Shown: positions 17,631 through 26,439 of the stretch, piece by piece
Layout of the letters: each line of letters opens with the position of its first letter
How positions within the stretch are numbered: position 1 is the first letter of the stretch
NCBI RefSeq assembly: GCF_000152965.1
Contig: NZ_CH902583.1
Location: 3,844,119-3,908,118 of the forward strand
DNA: 64,000 bases
DNA from: Roseobacter sp. MED193
GTDB taxonomy: Bacteria; Pseudomonadota; Alphaproteobacteria; Rhodobacterales; Rhodobacteraceae
Direction of reading: 5' to 3'
The notes under the pieces: model-generated
The model's database searches: none
The model's input: the letters and a program-made list of their open reading frames with translations, nothing else
Told to the model about the DNA's origin: nothing
Position numbers and translations under genes: made by a program

Positions 17631-17918
17631 ATGTCGATTGACCAAAATACCGCCTCCAAAGTGGCCAAACTGGCCCGGATCAAGGTTGAAGACGAGGCGC
17701 TGCCAGGCCTGGCCGCCGAATTCAACACCATCCTGGACTTCATCGAGCAGCTGAATGAAGTGGATGTCGAAGGGGTCGATCCCATGACTTCGGTCACCCC
17801 GCAGCGGCTCAAACGGCGCGACGATGTGGTCACGGATGGCAATCAGGCGGATAAGGTCCTGTCCAATGCCCCTGACGCCCGCGAAGGCTTTTTTGCCGTC
17901 CCCAAAGTGATGGAGTAA
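17631..17918 (+). CDS. gatC: Aspartyl/glutamyl-tRNA amidotransferase subunit C
   Basis: The 95-residue protein (MSIDQNTASKVAKLARIKVE) matches GatC: a helical N-terminus, FNTILDFIEQLNEVDVEGVD, SVTPQRLKRRDDVV and the C-terminal REGFFAVPKVME. GatC stabilises the GatA-GatB complex that amidates Glu-tRNA(Gln) or Asp-tRNA(Asn). The gene ends three bases before gatA and the two are co-transcribed; gatB is not in this window. I chose the ATG at 17631; the longer open frame upstream is not family-like. Confidence 0.95.
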   Translation: MSIDQNTASKVAKLARIKVEDEALPGLAAEFNTILDFIEQLNEVDVEGVDPMTSVTPQRLKRRDDVVTDGNQADKVLSNAPDAREGFFAVPKVME

Positions 17919-17921
17919 GAG

Positions 17922-19409
17922 ATGAGCGATCTGAATAAACTGGGCCTGGCAGAGGCCCGTGATGCGCTCCGCAAGGGGGACACAACCTCCGTTGAGCTGA
18001 CCGAGGCCTGCCTAAGCGCCATCGACAAGGCTGATGTGCTCAATGCCTTTGTGCATAAAACGCCGGAAATCGCGCTGGAACGCGCAGCCGCAGCAGATGC
18101 GCGGCTAAAGCAGGGCGATGCCCCAGCCATGTGTGGGCTGCCCATTGGGATCAAGGATCTTTTCTGTACCAAGGGGGTGGCCAGTCAGGCGGCTTCCAAG
18201 ATTCTCGAGGGTTTTGTACCTGAGTATGAATCCACAGTTTCGCAGCAGCTGGCCGATAATGGCGCGGTGATGCTGGGCAAGCTGAACATGGATGAATTTG
18301 CCATGGGCTCGTCAAACGAGACCTCGACATATGGCAATGCGGTCAGTCCTTGGCGCCGTGGCAATGATGATGCTGCGCTGACGCCAGGTGGCTCTTCCGG
18401 TGGTTCCGCCGCCGCCGTGGCCGCTGACCTTTGTCTCGCAGCAACCGGTACAGATACTGGTGGCTCGATCCGCCAGCCTGCTGCCTTTACTGGCACCGTT
18501 GGCATCAAACCTACCTATGGACGCTGCTCGCGCTGGGGCGTTGTTGCCTTTGCCTCCTCGCTGGATCAGGCTGGGCCGATGACCAAATCGGTGCGTGATG
18601 CTGCCATCATGCTGGAGGCCATGTCGGGCCATGACCCCAAGGACAGCACCAGCGCCGATCTGGCGGTGCCAAATTTTGAGGCCATGTTGACCGGCGATAT
18701 TCGCGGCAAAAAGATTGGTATCCCCAAGGAATACCATATGGAGGGAATGCCCGCCGAGATCGAAAAGCTTTGGTCTGAAGGCACCGCGATGCTGAAAGCT
18801 GCGGGTGCTCAGATCGTTGACATCTCACTGCCACATACCAAATACGCTCTGCCGGCCTACTATGTGATTGCGCCAGCCGAGGCCTCCTCGAACTTGGCGC
18901 GCTATGATGGTGTGCGCTACGGCAACCGCGCCACGCTGGAAGCAGGAGATGGCATCACAGAGATGTATGAAAAGACCCGTGCGCAGGGCTTTGGCGATGA
19001 GGTCAAGCGCCGTGTCATGGTTGGCACCTATGTCCTGTCTGCTGGCTTTTACGATGCATATTACAACCGGGCCCGCCGGGTGCGTAGCCTGATCAAACAG
19101 GACTTTGAAAACGTCTTTGCTGCGGGGATTGATGCTATCCTCACTCCTGCGACGCCCTCGGCGGCCTTCGGTCTGGGCGAGATGTCGGATGCGGATCCGG
19201 TTGCAATGTATCTCTTGGACGTCTTTACCGTCACGGTGAACCTGGCAGGGCTGCCAGGGATTGCCTTGCCTGCCGGTGTCGACAGCCAGGGATTGCCGCT
19301 TGGACTGCAGCTGATTGGTCGCCCCTGGGAAGAAGGGGATCTGCTTAATACCGCCTATGCCCTGGAGCAATCCACAGGATTTGTGGCAAAGCCTGGCAAA
19401 TGGTGGTAA
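17922..19409 (+). CDS. gatA: Aspartyl/glutamyl-tRNA amidotransferase subunit A
   Basis: The 495-residue amidase has the full Ser-cisSer-Lys triad context: the catalytic Lys in GIKDLFC (about residue 77), the amidase signature [17 protein letters not shown], and the nucleophile Ser in [14 protein letters not shown]. It releases ammonia from glutamine for GatB. C-terminal [18 protein letters not shown] is conserved. The length is normal and the gene follows gatC at three bases with GAG upstream. Confidence 0.97.
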   Translation: MSDLNKLGLAEARDALRKGDTTSVELTEACLSAIDKADVLNAFVHKTPEIALERAAAADARLKQGDAPAMCGLPIGIKDLFCTKGVASQAASKILEGFVPEYESTVSQQLADNGAVMLGKLNMDEFAMGSSNETSTYGNAVSPWRRGNDDAALTPGGSSGGSAAAVAADLCLAATGTDTGGSIRQPAAFTGTVGIKPTYGRCSRWGVVAFASSLDQAGPMTKSVRDAAIMLEAMSGHDPKDSTSADLAVPNFEAMLTGDIRGKKIGIPKEYHMEGMPAEIEKLWSEGTAMLKAAGAQIVDISLPHTKYALPAYYVIAPAEASSNLARYDGVRYGNRATLEAGDGITEMYEKTRAQGFGDEVKRRVMVGTYVLSAGFYDAYYNRARRVRSLIKQDFENVFAAGIDAILTPATPSAAFGLGEMSDADPVAMYLLDVFTVTVNLAGLPGIALPAGVDSQGLPLGLQLIGRPWEEGDLLNTAYALEQSTGFVAKPGKWW

Positions 19410-19448
19410 GGATCTTTTCAAAGAAGAGCAGATAAACAGGTAGTTCTC

Positions 19449-20234
19449 ATGCGTGTCGTAGTTACACTTGCTGCCATCGGCAGTGTTCTTTCCCTTGCAG
19501 CATGTAGCCCTCCGGTACCAGATAGTGCAGCCGGGGTCGGCCTGGATGGCGACCCCTTTGCCGCACCACCCGCGGTGGGGACCACTATCACGGGGGACCC
19601 GCTGGTCCCCCCCTCTCGGATCTCCAGCGAAAACCTGCCTTTGACAAATGATCCCTTGCCTCAGGCGCCCCGCAGTGCGGGGAGCAGCAGTACAGCTTCG
19701 AGCTACGGCACGGCCAGGACATCTGAGGATATCGCGGCTGAGACCCAGGCCGCCCTTCGGGCCGCAGGGGCCAACTCTGGCCAGACCCCGGTTGAGGCCA
19801 GCCCTTCAAACCCGGCTCCGGCTCTGATTGGTAATCCCGGCATTTCGGATGAAAATAATTTCGATGCTGTGGCCGCACGCCAAACCATCGAAAGCGATGC
19901 TCAGCGTCTGGCCAATCAACGCTCGCAGTATCAACAGGTTGCTCCCACCGCCTTGCCAAGCCAAACCAGCAGCCGTGACCCCAATATCGTCCAATATGCC
20001 CTGAGCACCTCGCATCCGGTTGGCACCAAGATCCATAGCCGTGCCGGGATCAATCTCCGCTCCCGTTCAGCGCGCAATTGCGCTGGGTTCCAATCGTCCG
20101 AGCAGGCTCAGATTGCTTTTTTGGCAGCTGGTGGACCTCAACGCGATCGACAGGCGCTGGACCCAGATGGGGACGGCTATGCTTGCGGTTGGGATCCTAG
20201 CCCCTATCGCTTGGCAGTGCGCAGCAATTCCTGA
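19449..20234 (+). CDS. Lipoprotein with C-terminal excalibur-like domain
   Basis: The 261-residue protein has a lipoprotein signal (MRVVVTLAAIGSVLSLAAC, lipobox LAAC, Cys19). Residues 20-170 are low-complexity and rich in Pro, Ala, Ser and Gln, probably disordered. The C-terminus has one conserved-looking unit: RNCAGFQSSEQAQIAF followed by DPDGDGYACGWDP, an excalibur-like pattern with an EF-hand-like DxDxDG loop bracketed by two Cys. This suggests calcium binding outside the inner membrane. Its stop overlaps the start of the next amidase gene (TGATG), so the two are coupled and may both act on the envelope. Confidence 0.75.
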   Translation: MRVVVTLAAIGSVLSLAACSPPVPDSAAGVGLDGDPFAAPPAVGTTITGDPLVPPSRISSENLPLTNDPLPQAPRSAGSSSTASSYGTARTSEDIAAETQAALRAAGANSGQTPVEASPSNPAPALIGNPGISDENNFDAVAARQTIESDAQRLANQRSQYQQVAPTALPSQTSSRDPNIVQYALSTSHPVGTKIHSRAGINLRSRSARNCAGFQSSEQAQIAFLAAGGPQRDRQALDPDGDGYACGWDPSPYRLAVRSNS

Positions 20235-20977
20235 TGTCGCAAGGACAGGCCGGACAGCAGGGGACAAAAGGCGGCAGGCCTGATACTGACGCGCCACTGG
20301 ATGCTATCTGGAGCCCGAGTCCCAACCAGAGCGCGCGACGAGACGGTTTGCGCCCCAGTATGGTTGTGCTGCATTACACCGCTATGCAAGGCGCCGAAGC
20401 GGCCCTTGCCCGCCTGTGCGATCCTGCCGCTGAAGTCTCGGCGCATTACCTGATAGGCCGTGACGGGCGGCTTTGGCAGATGGTGCCTGAAAGTCAACGT
20501 GCCTGGCATGCAGGTGCCGGGGAATGGCGCGGGCAGGGGGACATCAATTCACGTTCAATTGGGATCGAGCTGGACAATACCGGTGGGCATCCTTTCAGCG
20601 AACCACAAATGGCGGTACTGGAGGTGCTGCTTGCCCAAATCTTGAGGCGCTGGTCGATTTTACCTGAGGCGGTGATTGGACATTCAGACATGGCCCCTGG
20701 AAGAAAATGCGACCCAGGCCCCCGTTTTGATTGGGCGCGGCTCGCAGGGCTTGGTTTGGCGCGGGCAGTTCCTGCGGTCTCTGGTTCGTCTCTGCAGGAA
20801 TCTGATGCCGAGCTTGAAGATCTGTTTTGCCGCTATGCGCGGGATCTGGGGTACACGGCAGCTGTCGATACAGCGACCTTGTTGGCTGCCGTTCGGCTGA
20901 GATATCGTCCCTGGGCTGCGGGCCCCTTGGTTGCAGAGGACCTGATCCCTTTGGCACAGTCTGACCTCTGGCTGTGA
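20234..20977 (+). CDS. N-acetylmuramoyl-L-alanine amidase (AmiD/AmpD family, amidase_2)
   Basis: The 247-residue protein carries an amidase_2 domain at about residues 28-165: VVLHYTAMQG (first zinc His), VSAHYLIGRDGRLWQMV, RAWHAGAGEW, NSRSIGIELDN (catalytic Glu region) and VIGHSDMAPGRKCDPGPRFDW (second His and the DPG ligand). A C-terminal helical region (185-247) resembles a small peptidoglycan-binding domain. There is no signal peptide, so it fits a cytoplasmic AmpD-like role in muropeptide recycling better than a secreted one, although relatives with PG-binding domains act outside. The start ATG overlaps the upstream stop. Confidence 0.9.
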   Translation: MSQGQAGQQGTKGGRPDTDAPLDAIWSPSPNQSARRDGLRPSMVVLHYTAMQGAEAALARLCDPAAEVSAHYLIGRDGRLWQMVPESQRAWHAGAGEWRGQGDINSRSIGIELDNTGGHPFSEPQMAVLEVLLAQILRRWSILPEAVIGHSDMAPGRKCDPGPRFDWARLAGLGLARAVPAVSGSSLQESDAELEDLFCRYARDLGYTAAVDTATLLAAVRLRYRPWAAGPLVAEDLIPLAQSDLWL

Positions 20978-21036
20978 GTTTTCCGGAGTGGATTGGCCGA
21001 AGGGCAGGGGGAGTAGTGCCCCAAGTTGCTTCTACC

Positions 21037-21064
21037 TTGACGCGGGTTGCCAGGAGCATTAGTC
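21037..21064 (+). promoter_or_regulatory. Likely promoter of rnpB
   Basis: TTGACG (21037-21042) and TTAGTC (21059-21064) are spaced by 16 bases and would start transcription near 21071, exactly where the first strand of the RNase P helix P1 begins. Confidence 0.55.
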
Positions 21065-21070
21065 GGGCAG

Positions 21071-21496
21071 GGCGCAGAAGGCTGGACGACCGCGCTAAGG
21101 GCTTGCCCCTTGCGAGGAAAGTCCGGACTCCCTAAAGCAACGGTGCCGGGTAACGCCCGGGCGGGGTAACTCGACGGATAGCGCCACAGAAACAAACCGC
21201 CATGCCGCGGGGGCCTTCGGGCAACCGTATCCGGTTTGGTAAGGGTGAAACGGTGGGGTAAGAGCCCACCGCGCCGCTGGCAACAGGGGTGGCAAGGCAA
21301 GCCCCACCGGGAGCAATGCCAAATAGGGTCCCCGTGTGGGAGAGAGCGGCGTTGGCCGATCTCGCCACTAGGCTTGCTTTAGCCGAGAGGGACCGGGTTG
21401 GCAGCTAGAGGTGCATAGCAATATGTACCGCAGAGGAATGGTCGTCTAAGGAGCGAAAGCTCTGGGACAAAATCCGGCTTACAGGCCTTCTGCGCA
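21071..21496 (+). ncRNA. rnpB: RNase P RNA (bacterial class A)
   Basis: About 425 bases with the conserved class A blocks in order: GAGGAAAGTCCGGACTCC (21114-21131), ACAGAAA with AACCGCC (21186-21202), a GGTAAGGGTGAAACGGTG block (from 21238), AGAGGAATGGTCGTC (21432-21446) and ACAAAATCCGGCTTACAGGC (21468-21487). Helix P1 closes the molecule: GCGCAGAAGGC (21072-21082) pairs with GCCTTCTGCGC (21485-21495). The RNA is the catalytic part of RNase P, which matures tRNA 5' ends. Ends are set by the P1 helix and may be off by a few bases. Confidence 0.95.
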
Positions 21497-21625
21497 TGTC
21501 CCTGTAAGGAGTTTCCTGGGTTAAGAGCCTGGCTCAGGCCTGCCGTATCTCAGGTCCTGAGGCGGCCAGAAGGCCGAAAGCAGGGCAGGAAGTTAAAATA
21601 CCAAGGTAAAGCTGCCGGAATCCTA

Positions 21626-21653
21626 TTGACTTGGGAGCTGGGCAGGGTACAAG
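21626..21653 (+). promoter_or_regulatory. Likely promoter of rpmG
   Basis: TTGACT (21626-21631) and TACAAG (21648-21653) with 16-base spacing lie about 60 bases upstream of the rpmG start. The stretch between the rnpB end and this promoter (21497-21625) has a GGCC hairpin but no T-run and no gene. Confidence 0.5.
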
Positions 21654-21713
21654 CCACGCTCGTATAGGAATTTACCGAGAGGCCCCTGCCTTTTCGGACG
21701 CAGGAGAAGCAAA

Positions 21714-21881
21714 ATGGCGAAGCCCACCACAATCAAGATCCGCCTGAACTCGACCGCGGGCACCGGCCACTTCTACGTGACCAAAAAGAATGCACGCACC
21801 ATGACCGAGAAAATGGTTATCCGTAAGTATGACCCGGTTGTGCGTAAGCACGTCGAGTACAAAGAAGGCAAAATCAAGTAA
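21714..21881 (+). CDS. rpmG: 50S ribosomal protein L33
   Basis: The 55-residue protein starts [20 protein letters not shown] and has [14 protein letters not shown] and [17 protein letters not shown], matching the L33 family end to end. The zinc CxxC pairs are absent, so it is the zinc-independent (C-minus) form common in alphaproteobacteria. GGAG in CAGGAGAAGC gives a ribosome-binding site before the ATG. It is monocistronic: its own promoter lies upstream and a terminator 28 bases downstream. Confidence 0.97.
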   Translation: MAKPTTIKIRLNSTAGTGHFYVTKKNARTMTEKMVIRKYDPVVRKHVEYKEGKIK

Positions 21882-21909
21882 ACCTTCCTTGTTCTTAGAA
21901 CGGTTTCAA

Positions 21910-21934
21910 GGGTCACGCAGGGCGTGGCCCTTTT
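21910..21934 (+). terminator. Rho-independent terminator after rpmG
   Basis: GGGTCACGC (21910-21918) and GCGTGGCCC (21922-21930) pair with one G-T wobble, loop AGG, followed by TTTT and a later T-run. Confidence 0.8.
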
Positions 21935-22157
21935 GCGTTTTTGGGTTTGGACGCGATCTCGCCGTCAAGTATTGATCCGTTTCTGGACCTGAAGGGCTGA
22001 TGTTCGTTTGCTCCGGCGTTTGTTTGCCTTTGCTGGGCCGTTAAAACTCGATTTTAATGAGCTGAAAAAGCAAAATATTATCAAAATCGTAAGACCATAT
22101 TTCGCCCCATTCTCCGTTTATCTCCTTGCCGTGGATTGGTGAGAATTGGGTGTTGTT

Positions 22158-22598
22158 ATGATTAAGAGTATGATGTTTAGCGCCGTAATAATTTTTGCGG
22201 CTGGTCCGGGGTCTGTACCAGTTTCGGCAAAATCGGTGCCTTTGCCAAGCCAAGTCGTCTCTGCGCCGTTAGAGGAGGGGGAGCCTCAGGGTTCCACTGT
22301 CGCCCATGCACCGCAGACTCTTTTGGAGAGTACCCAGATAGAGCCCGGCAGCCAAAAGCGGGTTGTGCAGGTGTTGGGACGCTCTTTGTCGTTGTCTTTG
22401 ATGCGGGCGGAGCGCATGGGCTTGGCGGTTCTCACCGTTCCAAAGCGCAGTGTTATTACCATCTTACCGGATCTGGAGCCCAATGCGTTTCGTAGCCTGG
22501 TCGCAGTGGAATCGGGCTGCCGCCCGGTCGGGCAGGTGCAGGTGGTTGGCAGCAGAGGTGGAACTTTGGCGCTAGCAACCGGCCTGTCCTGTAGCTAA
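22158..22598 (+). CDS. Secreted protein of unknown function
   Basis: The 146-residue protein begins MIKSMMFSAVIIFAAGPGSV, a signal peptide with a likely cleavage near VSA-KS. The mature part has a Pro/Glu-rich stretch (about 28-60) and a C-terminal region with RVVQVLGRSLSLSLMRAERM and ESGCRPVGQVQVV that ends in LSCS; the two Cys could form a disulfide. I do not recognise the family. A longer start (TTG at 22146) is in frame but less likely. The 276 bases between rpmG and this gene hold the rpmG terminator and AT-rich DNA without a gene. Confidence 0.55.
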   Translation: MIKSMMFSAVIIFAAGPGSVPVSAKSVPLPSQVVSAPLEEGEPQGSTVAHAPQTLLESTQIEPGSQKRVVQVLGRSLSLSLMRAERMGLAVLTVPKRSVITILPDLEPNAFRSLVAVESGCRPVGQVQVVGSRGGTLALATGLSCS

Positions 22599-22642
22599 AG
22601 CAATCCCTAACGCCCAAGTCGGTTTCTGGCGCGGGTGGCCGC

Positions 22643-23257
22643 CTACGGGTCCTTGAGGATTTTGTCTACCTCGTTGAGGCATGTCGCCCCAAATAATTCA
22701 TTTCCATGGCTGCCATCTTCCAAAAGGTACTTAGGATCCGTTTGTGCTTTTCTGTCGACCACGGTCTCTTCTGGCAGCCTAGCATAGGTGATGCCCTCCC
22801 CGATCCAGTCGTTCGCCCACTGGGTATCCGCTTTATGCGTTGAATAGCTCATGGCTTCGGCCTGGCCTGCCTTTGGAAAAGGTCGAGGCAGAATGATACA
22901 GGGCTTGTTGAGTTGCCGGACGAGTTCACTAGAAAGCCTCAGGGCATCATGCCGGGTAAGCAGATCGGTCTTCCAGGTGCGAAGCAAAGCTGAAGAATAG
23001 GCCTGATCGGGTTGTTGGGGCGTTGCGCTTCCGGTGAATACAAAGGCGTCAAATGTCGACAATTCGTCAGCGTACCACCCATTGAACTGCTTCGGCCTGG
23101 CATGGAAGAGTTTACCATCCCGAATGTCGACACCCTTCAGGCCGCCCCGGCCTTGGCCGCGAGCGATGAACTCATAGTGGGTCTTTCCCTGATACCTGTT
23201 TTGATTTGCTATTCGCAGACAAGCAACGTGGCTATTTCCTAGAACCAGAACTTTCAC
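22643..23257 (-). CDS. SGNH-hydrolase-like protein coupled to the GSCFA gene
   Basis: The 204-residue protein opens MKVLVLGNSHVACLRIANQN; GNSH right after the first strand fits block I of SGNH hydrolases (the usual GDS position). A late DGSHGNELFGATCL could supply the Asp-xx-His of block V. FDAFVFTGSATPQQP lies between. There is no signal peptide. The start overlaps the GSCFA gene stop by ATGA (23254-23257), so both are made together. The likely role is modification (for example esterification or de-acylation) of a glycan, by analogy to other SGNH/GSCFA proteins; the substrate is unknown. Confidence 0.6.
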   Translation of the reverse strand: MKVLVLGNSHVACLRIANQNRYQGKTHYEFIARGQGRGGLKGVDIRDGKLFHARPKQFNGWYADELSTFDAFVFTGSATPQQPDQAYSSALLRTWKTDLLTRHDALRLSSELVRQLNKPCIILPRPFPKAGQAEAMSYSTHKADTQWANDWIGEGITYARLPEETVVDRKAQTDPKYLLEDGSHGNELFGATCLNEVDKILKDP

Positions 23258-24306
23258 TTTCCAAATGCCTCAAGTAATTGTTCTTCGCAGACCTCATCCT
23301 CAGCGGATTTTGCTGAGGAACCGACAGGGTTTTGGGTGTCGAAGTAGTCTCCGAATTTTTCTACCAGGCATTTGAAAAACATGTCCATGACGAGGCCCAC
23401 ACCATGCGGGTTCACACTGCGCTGGTTGGGTTCAAAAAAGGACCCGCGATAAACGGGGCTATTGATGATTTCATAGGATGGGAAGTAATCGACGTAGCTT
23501 CGGTTCTTCGCCAGCTGATCTGCGACCGCTCTTAGAATGGATTTGGAAGCCATTGTTGCCACCAACACATGCTGGGCAGACTTGGTTGCGGTAAGCGGTA
23601 CGGGAGAGACTGTGAGGATGAACTTGAGCTTTGGGTTGATGCTCTGCATCGCTTCCATTGATTGGGACAGGGCATTCAGGATTTGCTGAAAGTTTAAGTT
23701 TACGAATTTGTGGGACGTCTCATCGAAAGTTCCGGCAGCAGTGCCGGGGCACATTGGATATTCATAGTTTCGTTCTACGTTTACCCAGCTTTCAGTCAAT
23801 CCCAGGGTGAACACGAAGAAATTGGCCTCTTCGATGGCGCTGCGAAAGCTGCTTATCGTCTGGCGTAGGGATTGCTGTGCCTCCTGCGCTGAGGCAAAGC
23901 CATTGGGCTCGACAGTGGGTCTGAACGGATCAAAAAAGCGTCCGTCTTTCTCCCATACCTCATCTGGGACTGGCTTTGCATCCAATGCCCAATCGGTCCA
24001 CTGCTTGAGCAGCGTTGTCGTATAAATATTCCCAGTTCTGGCGGAGAAGATGTTGTAATTAAACTCTTTCTCAGAGTCCTCGCTCAAACCCCACGGAGGG
24101 GTTTCAGTGCTCAACCATTTAAAATCGCGTTTCTTTAGGGCTTTGCCAATGTGTTGCGCGAAGCAGGATCCAAAGGTTACAACTTTTTGCTCTTTTCCAA
24201 TTTTGAATTTGGGGTCCCAGAGTTCAGAAATATCGTACATGCTTTTGTTGGCAACTGCGGTTTTCCAAAAAGACTTTTCTCCCAGACTCTCATAGGGGTT
24301 CTTCAT
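23254..24306 (-). CDS. GSCFA domain protein
   Basis: The 350-residue protein contains the name-giving motif in VVTFGSCFAQHIGKAL (about residues 42-57) and the further family blocks NYNIFSARTGNIYTTTLLKQ, FFVFTLGLTESWVN and FILTVSPVPL, with a C-terminal SVNPHGVGLVMDMFF. GSCFA (PF08885) is a distant SGNH-like family found near surface polysaccharide genes. No signal peptide is visible, so it acts in the cytoplasm or on the inner membrane face. It is followed by the overlapping SGNH-like gene. The region is visibly less GC-rich than its neighbours, which may hint at horizontal transfer. Confidence 0.85.
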   Translation of the reverse strand: MKNPYESLGEKSFWKTAVANKSMYDISELWDPKFKIGKEQKVVTFGSCFAQHIGKALKKRDFKWLSTETPPWGLSEDSEKEFNYNIFSARTGNIYTTTLLKQWTDWALDAKPVPDEVWEKDGRFFDPFRPTVEPNGFASAQEAQQSLRQTISSFRSAIEEANFFVFTLGLTESWVNVERNYEYPMCPGTAAGTFDETSHKFVNLNFQQILNALSQSMEAMQSINPKLKFILTVSPVPLTATKSAQHVLVATMASKSILRAVADQLAKNRSYVDYFPSYEIINSPVYRGSFFEPNQRSVNPHGVGLVMDMFFKCLVEKFGDYFDTQNPVGSSAKSAEDEVCEEQLLEAFGK

Positions 24307-24460
24307 CTAGTAATTCCTCTGTGTCTCTTGCTGTGCAGGGAAAACACTCGACTAGGTTGTCACAGGCATGCAGCAGAATCTTCTCAAAACCGACTGTCTT
24401 GCGCTGCATGCTGCCGTGGCTAAAAGCTCTGCACAAGCGACAACTGCGGAATTAACCCCC

Positions 24461-24934
24461 CTATGCACGCCATTCTGCTGCAACCATGACAGGTTGCAGT
24501 CCAAAACTCTGAAAAAGCGCCGCTGAGGCAGTGTTGAACGGCGCATAAGTGGTGCTGATGGTGTTGATATCCAGGGACTTTGCCTGGTGTTTGACCGCGT
24601 TCAACAAGGCCAGGCCAACGCCCATGCGGCGAAAGGCCTTGGCGGTGATAATGTGATGCACCATCACGCGGGTCTCAGAGAACCGGATCGGCAGCGGCGG
24701 GCGGTGCTCAACCTCAAAGATGACATAGCCCAGCAGGCCTCCCTTTGGGCTCTCAGCGACGAGCGCGGTGACGCTGTCTTGCGCCAGCCAGTCGTGTAAC
24801 CAATGCTGCAGTTCTGCCTCTGACGGGTCTGCAGGGTAGCGGGCGGGTTGATGTGCAACATGGAGGCTGTGCAAGTCCTGTAAAAGCGGAATGAGGCGAC
24901 CGGCTTCGCTAGCCGGTAGGTTCAGAATTTTCAT
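24461..24934 (-). CDS. GNAT family N-acetyltransferase
   Basis: The 157-residue protein starts MKILNLPASEAGRLIPLLQD and carries motif A ITAKAFRRMGVGLALLNAV (the acetyl-CoA pyrophosphate loop, about residues 98-116) and the C-terminal NTASAALFQSFGLQPV typical of GNAT enzymes. The acceptor substrate is not predictable. I chose the ATG at 24932-24934; the longer frame reaches into the neighbouring terminator and gene. It lies downstream of the Bax inhibitor gene terminator. Confidence 0.85.
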   Translation of the reverse strand: MKILNLPASEAGRLIPLLQDLHSLHVAHQPARYPADPSEAELQHWLHDWLAQDSVTALVAESPKGGLLGYVIFEVEHRPPLPIRFSETRVMVHHIITAKAFRRMGVGLALLNAVKHQAKSLDINTISTTYAPFNTASAALFQSFGLQPVMVAAEWRA

Positions 24935-24983
24935 TGTCTTCCCTCGGAATCGGTATCTTGAAAAGTTGGTATTAAAACGAAGA

Positions 24984-25010
24984 AGGGGCGGATCGCTGTG
25001 ATCCGCCCCT
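24984..25010 (-). terminator. Rho-independent terminator after the Bax inhibitor-1 family gene
   Basis: AGGGGCGGAT (24984-24993) and ATCCGCCCCT (25001-25010) form a 10-bp perfect stem, with TCTTCGTTTT following on the minus strand. Confidence 0.8.
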
Positions 25011-25040
25011 CGCTGTAGGTCTTGGAATTTTCTGTGTCGC

Positions 25041-25817
25041 TTATTCGCGATTTCCAAGCAGCTGGAGCAGCATGACAAAGAGGTTGATGAAGTCCAAATA
25101 GAGGCTCAACGCACCCATGATCGCGGCTTTGCCCAGCCATTCCTGGTCGCCGGAATGGGCCATCTCAAGGTAAGTGGTCTTGATCTTCTGCGTGTCATAG
25201 GCGGTTAGGCCGGCGAAGATCAGCACACCAATGACCGAGATCGCAAAGGCCATGGCACCGGACTGCATGAACATGTTCACGATGGAGGCCACGATCAGGC
25301 CGATGAGGCCCATAATCAGGAAGGCACCCATTGCAGAGAGGTCTTTCTTGGTGGTGTAACCAACCAGGGACAGACCCGCAAAAGAGATCGCAGTGATCAG
25401 GAAGACCTGAATGATCGACTGGCCAGTGAAGACCAGAAAGATCGAGCTGAGCGAGAGGCCCATAACGGCGGCGAATACATAAAACAGCAACTGCACACCA
25501 GCGGCGGACATGCGGTTGGCCGCGGCACCAAACCCAAAGATAAAGGCAAGTGGGGCTAGCATGATGACCCATTTCAGCGGCGACAGGTAAATCGCATTGC
25601 CAAAGCTGGTCAGGTATTTGCCTTCGCCGATCATGGCGGTCGCGCTTGCCGGATCAGATGTCACCGCCAGATTGGACAGGGCCCAAGCCGCCAGAAAGGT
25701 GATGAACAGGCCTGCGGACATAGTGCCGTAGACTTTGTTCATATGGGCGCGCAGCCCCGCGTCTATCTCAACAGAGCGAGCGCCTGCTGCAGATCTCATT
25801 GTATCAAACTGTGCCAT
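25041..25817 (-). CDS. Bax inhibitor-1/YccA family membrane protein
   Basis: The 258-residue protein has a 28-residue cytoplasmic start, then seven hydrophobic segments, with MNKVYGTMSAGLFITFLAAW at the first and LTAYDTQKIKTTYLEMA before the last, both typical of the BI-1 family. The final segment MGALSLYLDFINLFVMLLQL matches the UPF0005/BI-1 end. Members act as pH-sensitive calcium leak channels or modulators of membrane proteases such as FtsH (YccA). It is a single-gene unit with its own terminator. Confidence 0.9.
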   Translation of the reverse strand: MAQFDTMRSAAGARSVEIDAGLRAHMNKVYGTMSAGLFITFLAAWALSNLAVTSDPASATAMIGEGKYLTSFGNAIYLSPLKWVIMLAPLAFIFGFGAAANRMSAAGVQLLFYVFAAVMGLSLSSIFLVFTGQSIIQVFLITAISFAGLSLVGYTTKKDLSAMGAFLIMGLIGLIVASIVNMFMQSGAMAFAISVIGVLIFAGLTAYDTQKIKTTYLEMAHSGDQEWLGKAAIMGALSLYLDFINLFVMLLQLLGNRE

Positions 25818-25954
25818 GTATCATGGTCTCCGTTCCAAAAACTCCCTCGCCGACCTTAGCGCGCATCACAGCGCGCCAAGTGGCGTTCCCGCTAAATATC
25901 GGTTTTCTTGGACAAGCGTTCAAGTCTCTATGCCGAAAATCCCGTTAAAAACGT

Positions 25955-25989
25955 AAAAAGACCTGCCTTATATCGAGGCAGGTCTTTTT
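25955..25989 (-). terminator. Rho-independent terminator after the DUF1127 gene
   Basis: AAAAAGACCTGCC (25955-25967) and GGCAGGTCTTTTT (25977-25989) form a 13-bp perfect stem with a 9-base loop and T-runs on both strands. Confidence 0.85.
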
Positions 25990-26081
25990 CGTGGTGTCCA
26001 GTTTTGGCCAAATTGAAATGGATTGATCTGGGGTCGGTACAGTTTCCTGGTCGCTGCACGTCGGATCTTGACGTGCAACTT

Positions 26082-26315
26082 TTAGTTTTTCCAGCTTTCT
26101 GGTGCGTCCCAGATCGGACGGCCTGCCTCTTTCAACGCGTCGCGACGGCTGATACCGATATCTTCCAGCGTGCGGGCATCCAAGGTGCTCAGTTGGCGTC
26201 GCTGGTTCAGCAAGTCCAGGCGGTTTGTCACAAAGGACAGCAGGCTAAACCGCGCACGGGGCTTGATGCTGCGGATTGGAGTGGCAGAGTGACAGGTGTT
26301 CGCACTATAGGTCAT
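26082..26315 (-). CDS. DUF1127 (YjiS-like) small basic protein
   Basis: The 77-residue protein carries the DUF1127 core at residues 36-66: LNQRRQLSTLDARTLEDIGI followed by SRRDALKEAGRPIWD. Proteins of this family are small arginine-rich factors; in some alphaproteobacteria they affect RNA turnover and phosphate or carbon responses. It is divergent from the LysR gene at 26440, and the two share a 124-base region with inverted repeats, so LysR control is plausible. The terminator lies 90 bases downstream. Confidence 0.85.
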   Translation of the reverse strand: MTYSANTCHSATPIRSIKPRARFSLLSFVTNRLDLLNQRRQLSTLDARTLEDIGISRRDALKEAGRPIWDAPESWKN

Positions 26316-26339
26316 GTTCGTTGTCCTTTCGTTATAATT

Positions 26340-26430
26340 TGATGTGTCTTCGCGTCTGCATCATTTCTATTGATGTATATGCAGGCTTATGATCTATTTT
26401 AAAAACGAATGTTATTGATGAAACACATCA
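26340..26430. promoter_or_regulatory. Shared LysR/DUF1127 control region with inverted repeats
   Basis: Two inverted repeats are visible: TGATGTGT (26340-26347) with ACACATCA (26423-26430), and CATCA (26359-26363) with TGATG (26371-26375) separated by seven bases. They occupy the region between divergent genes where a LysR-type regulator would normally bind. The assignment is inference. Confidence 0.4.
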
Positions 26431-26439
26431 GAGGTTGTG

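Noticed and set aside
21497..21625. Extra structured RNA between rnpB and rpmG
   Set aside because: Only a short GGCC hairpin is visible; no conserved riboswitch or terminator pattern.
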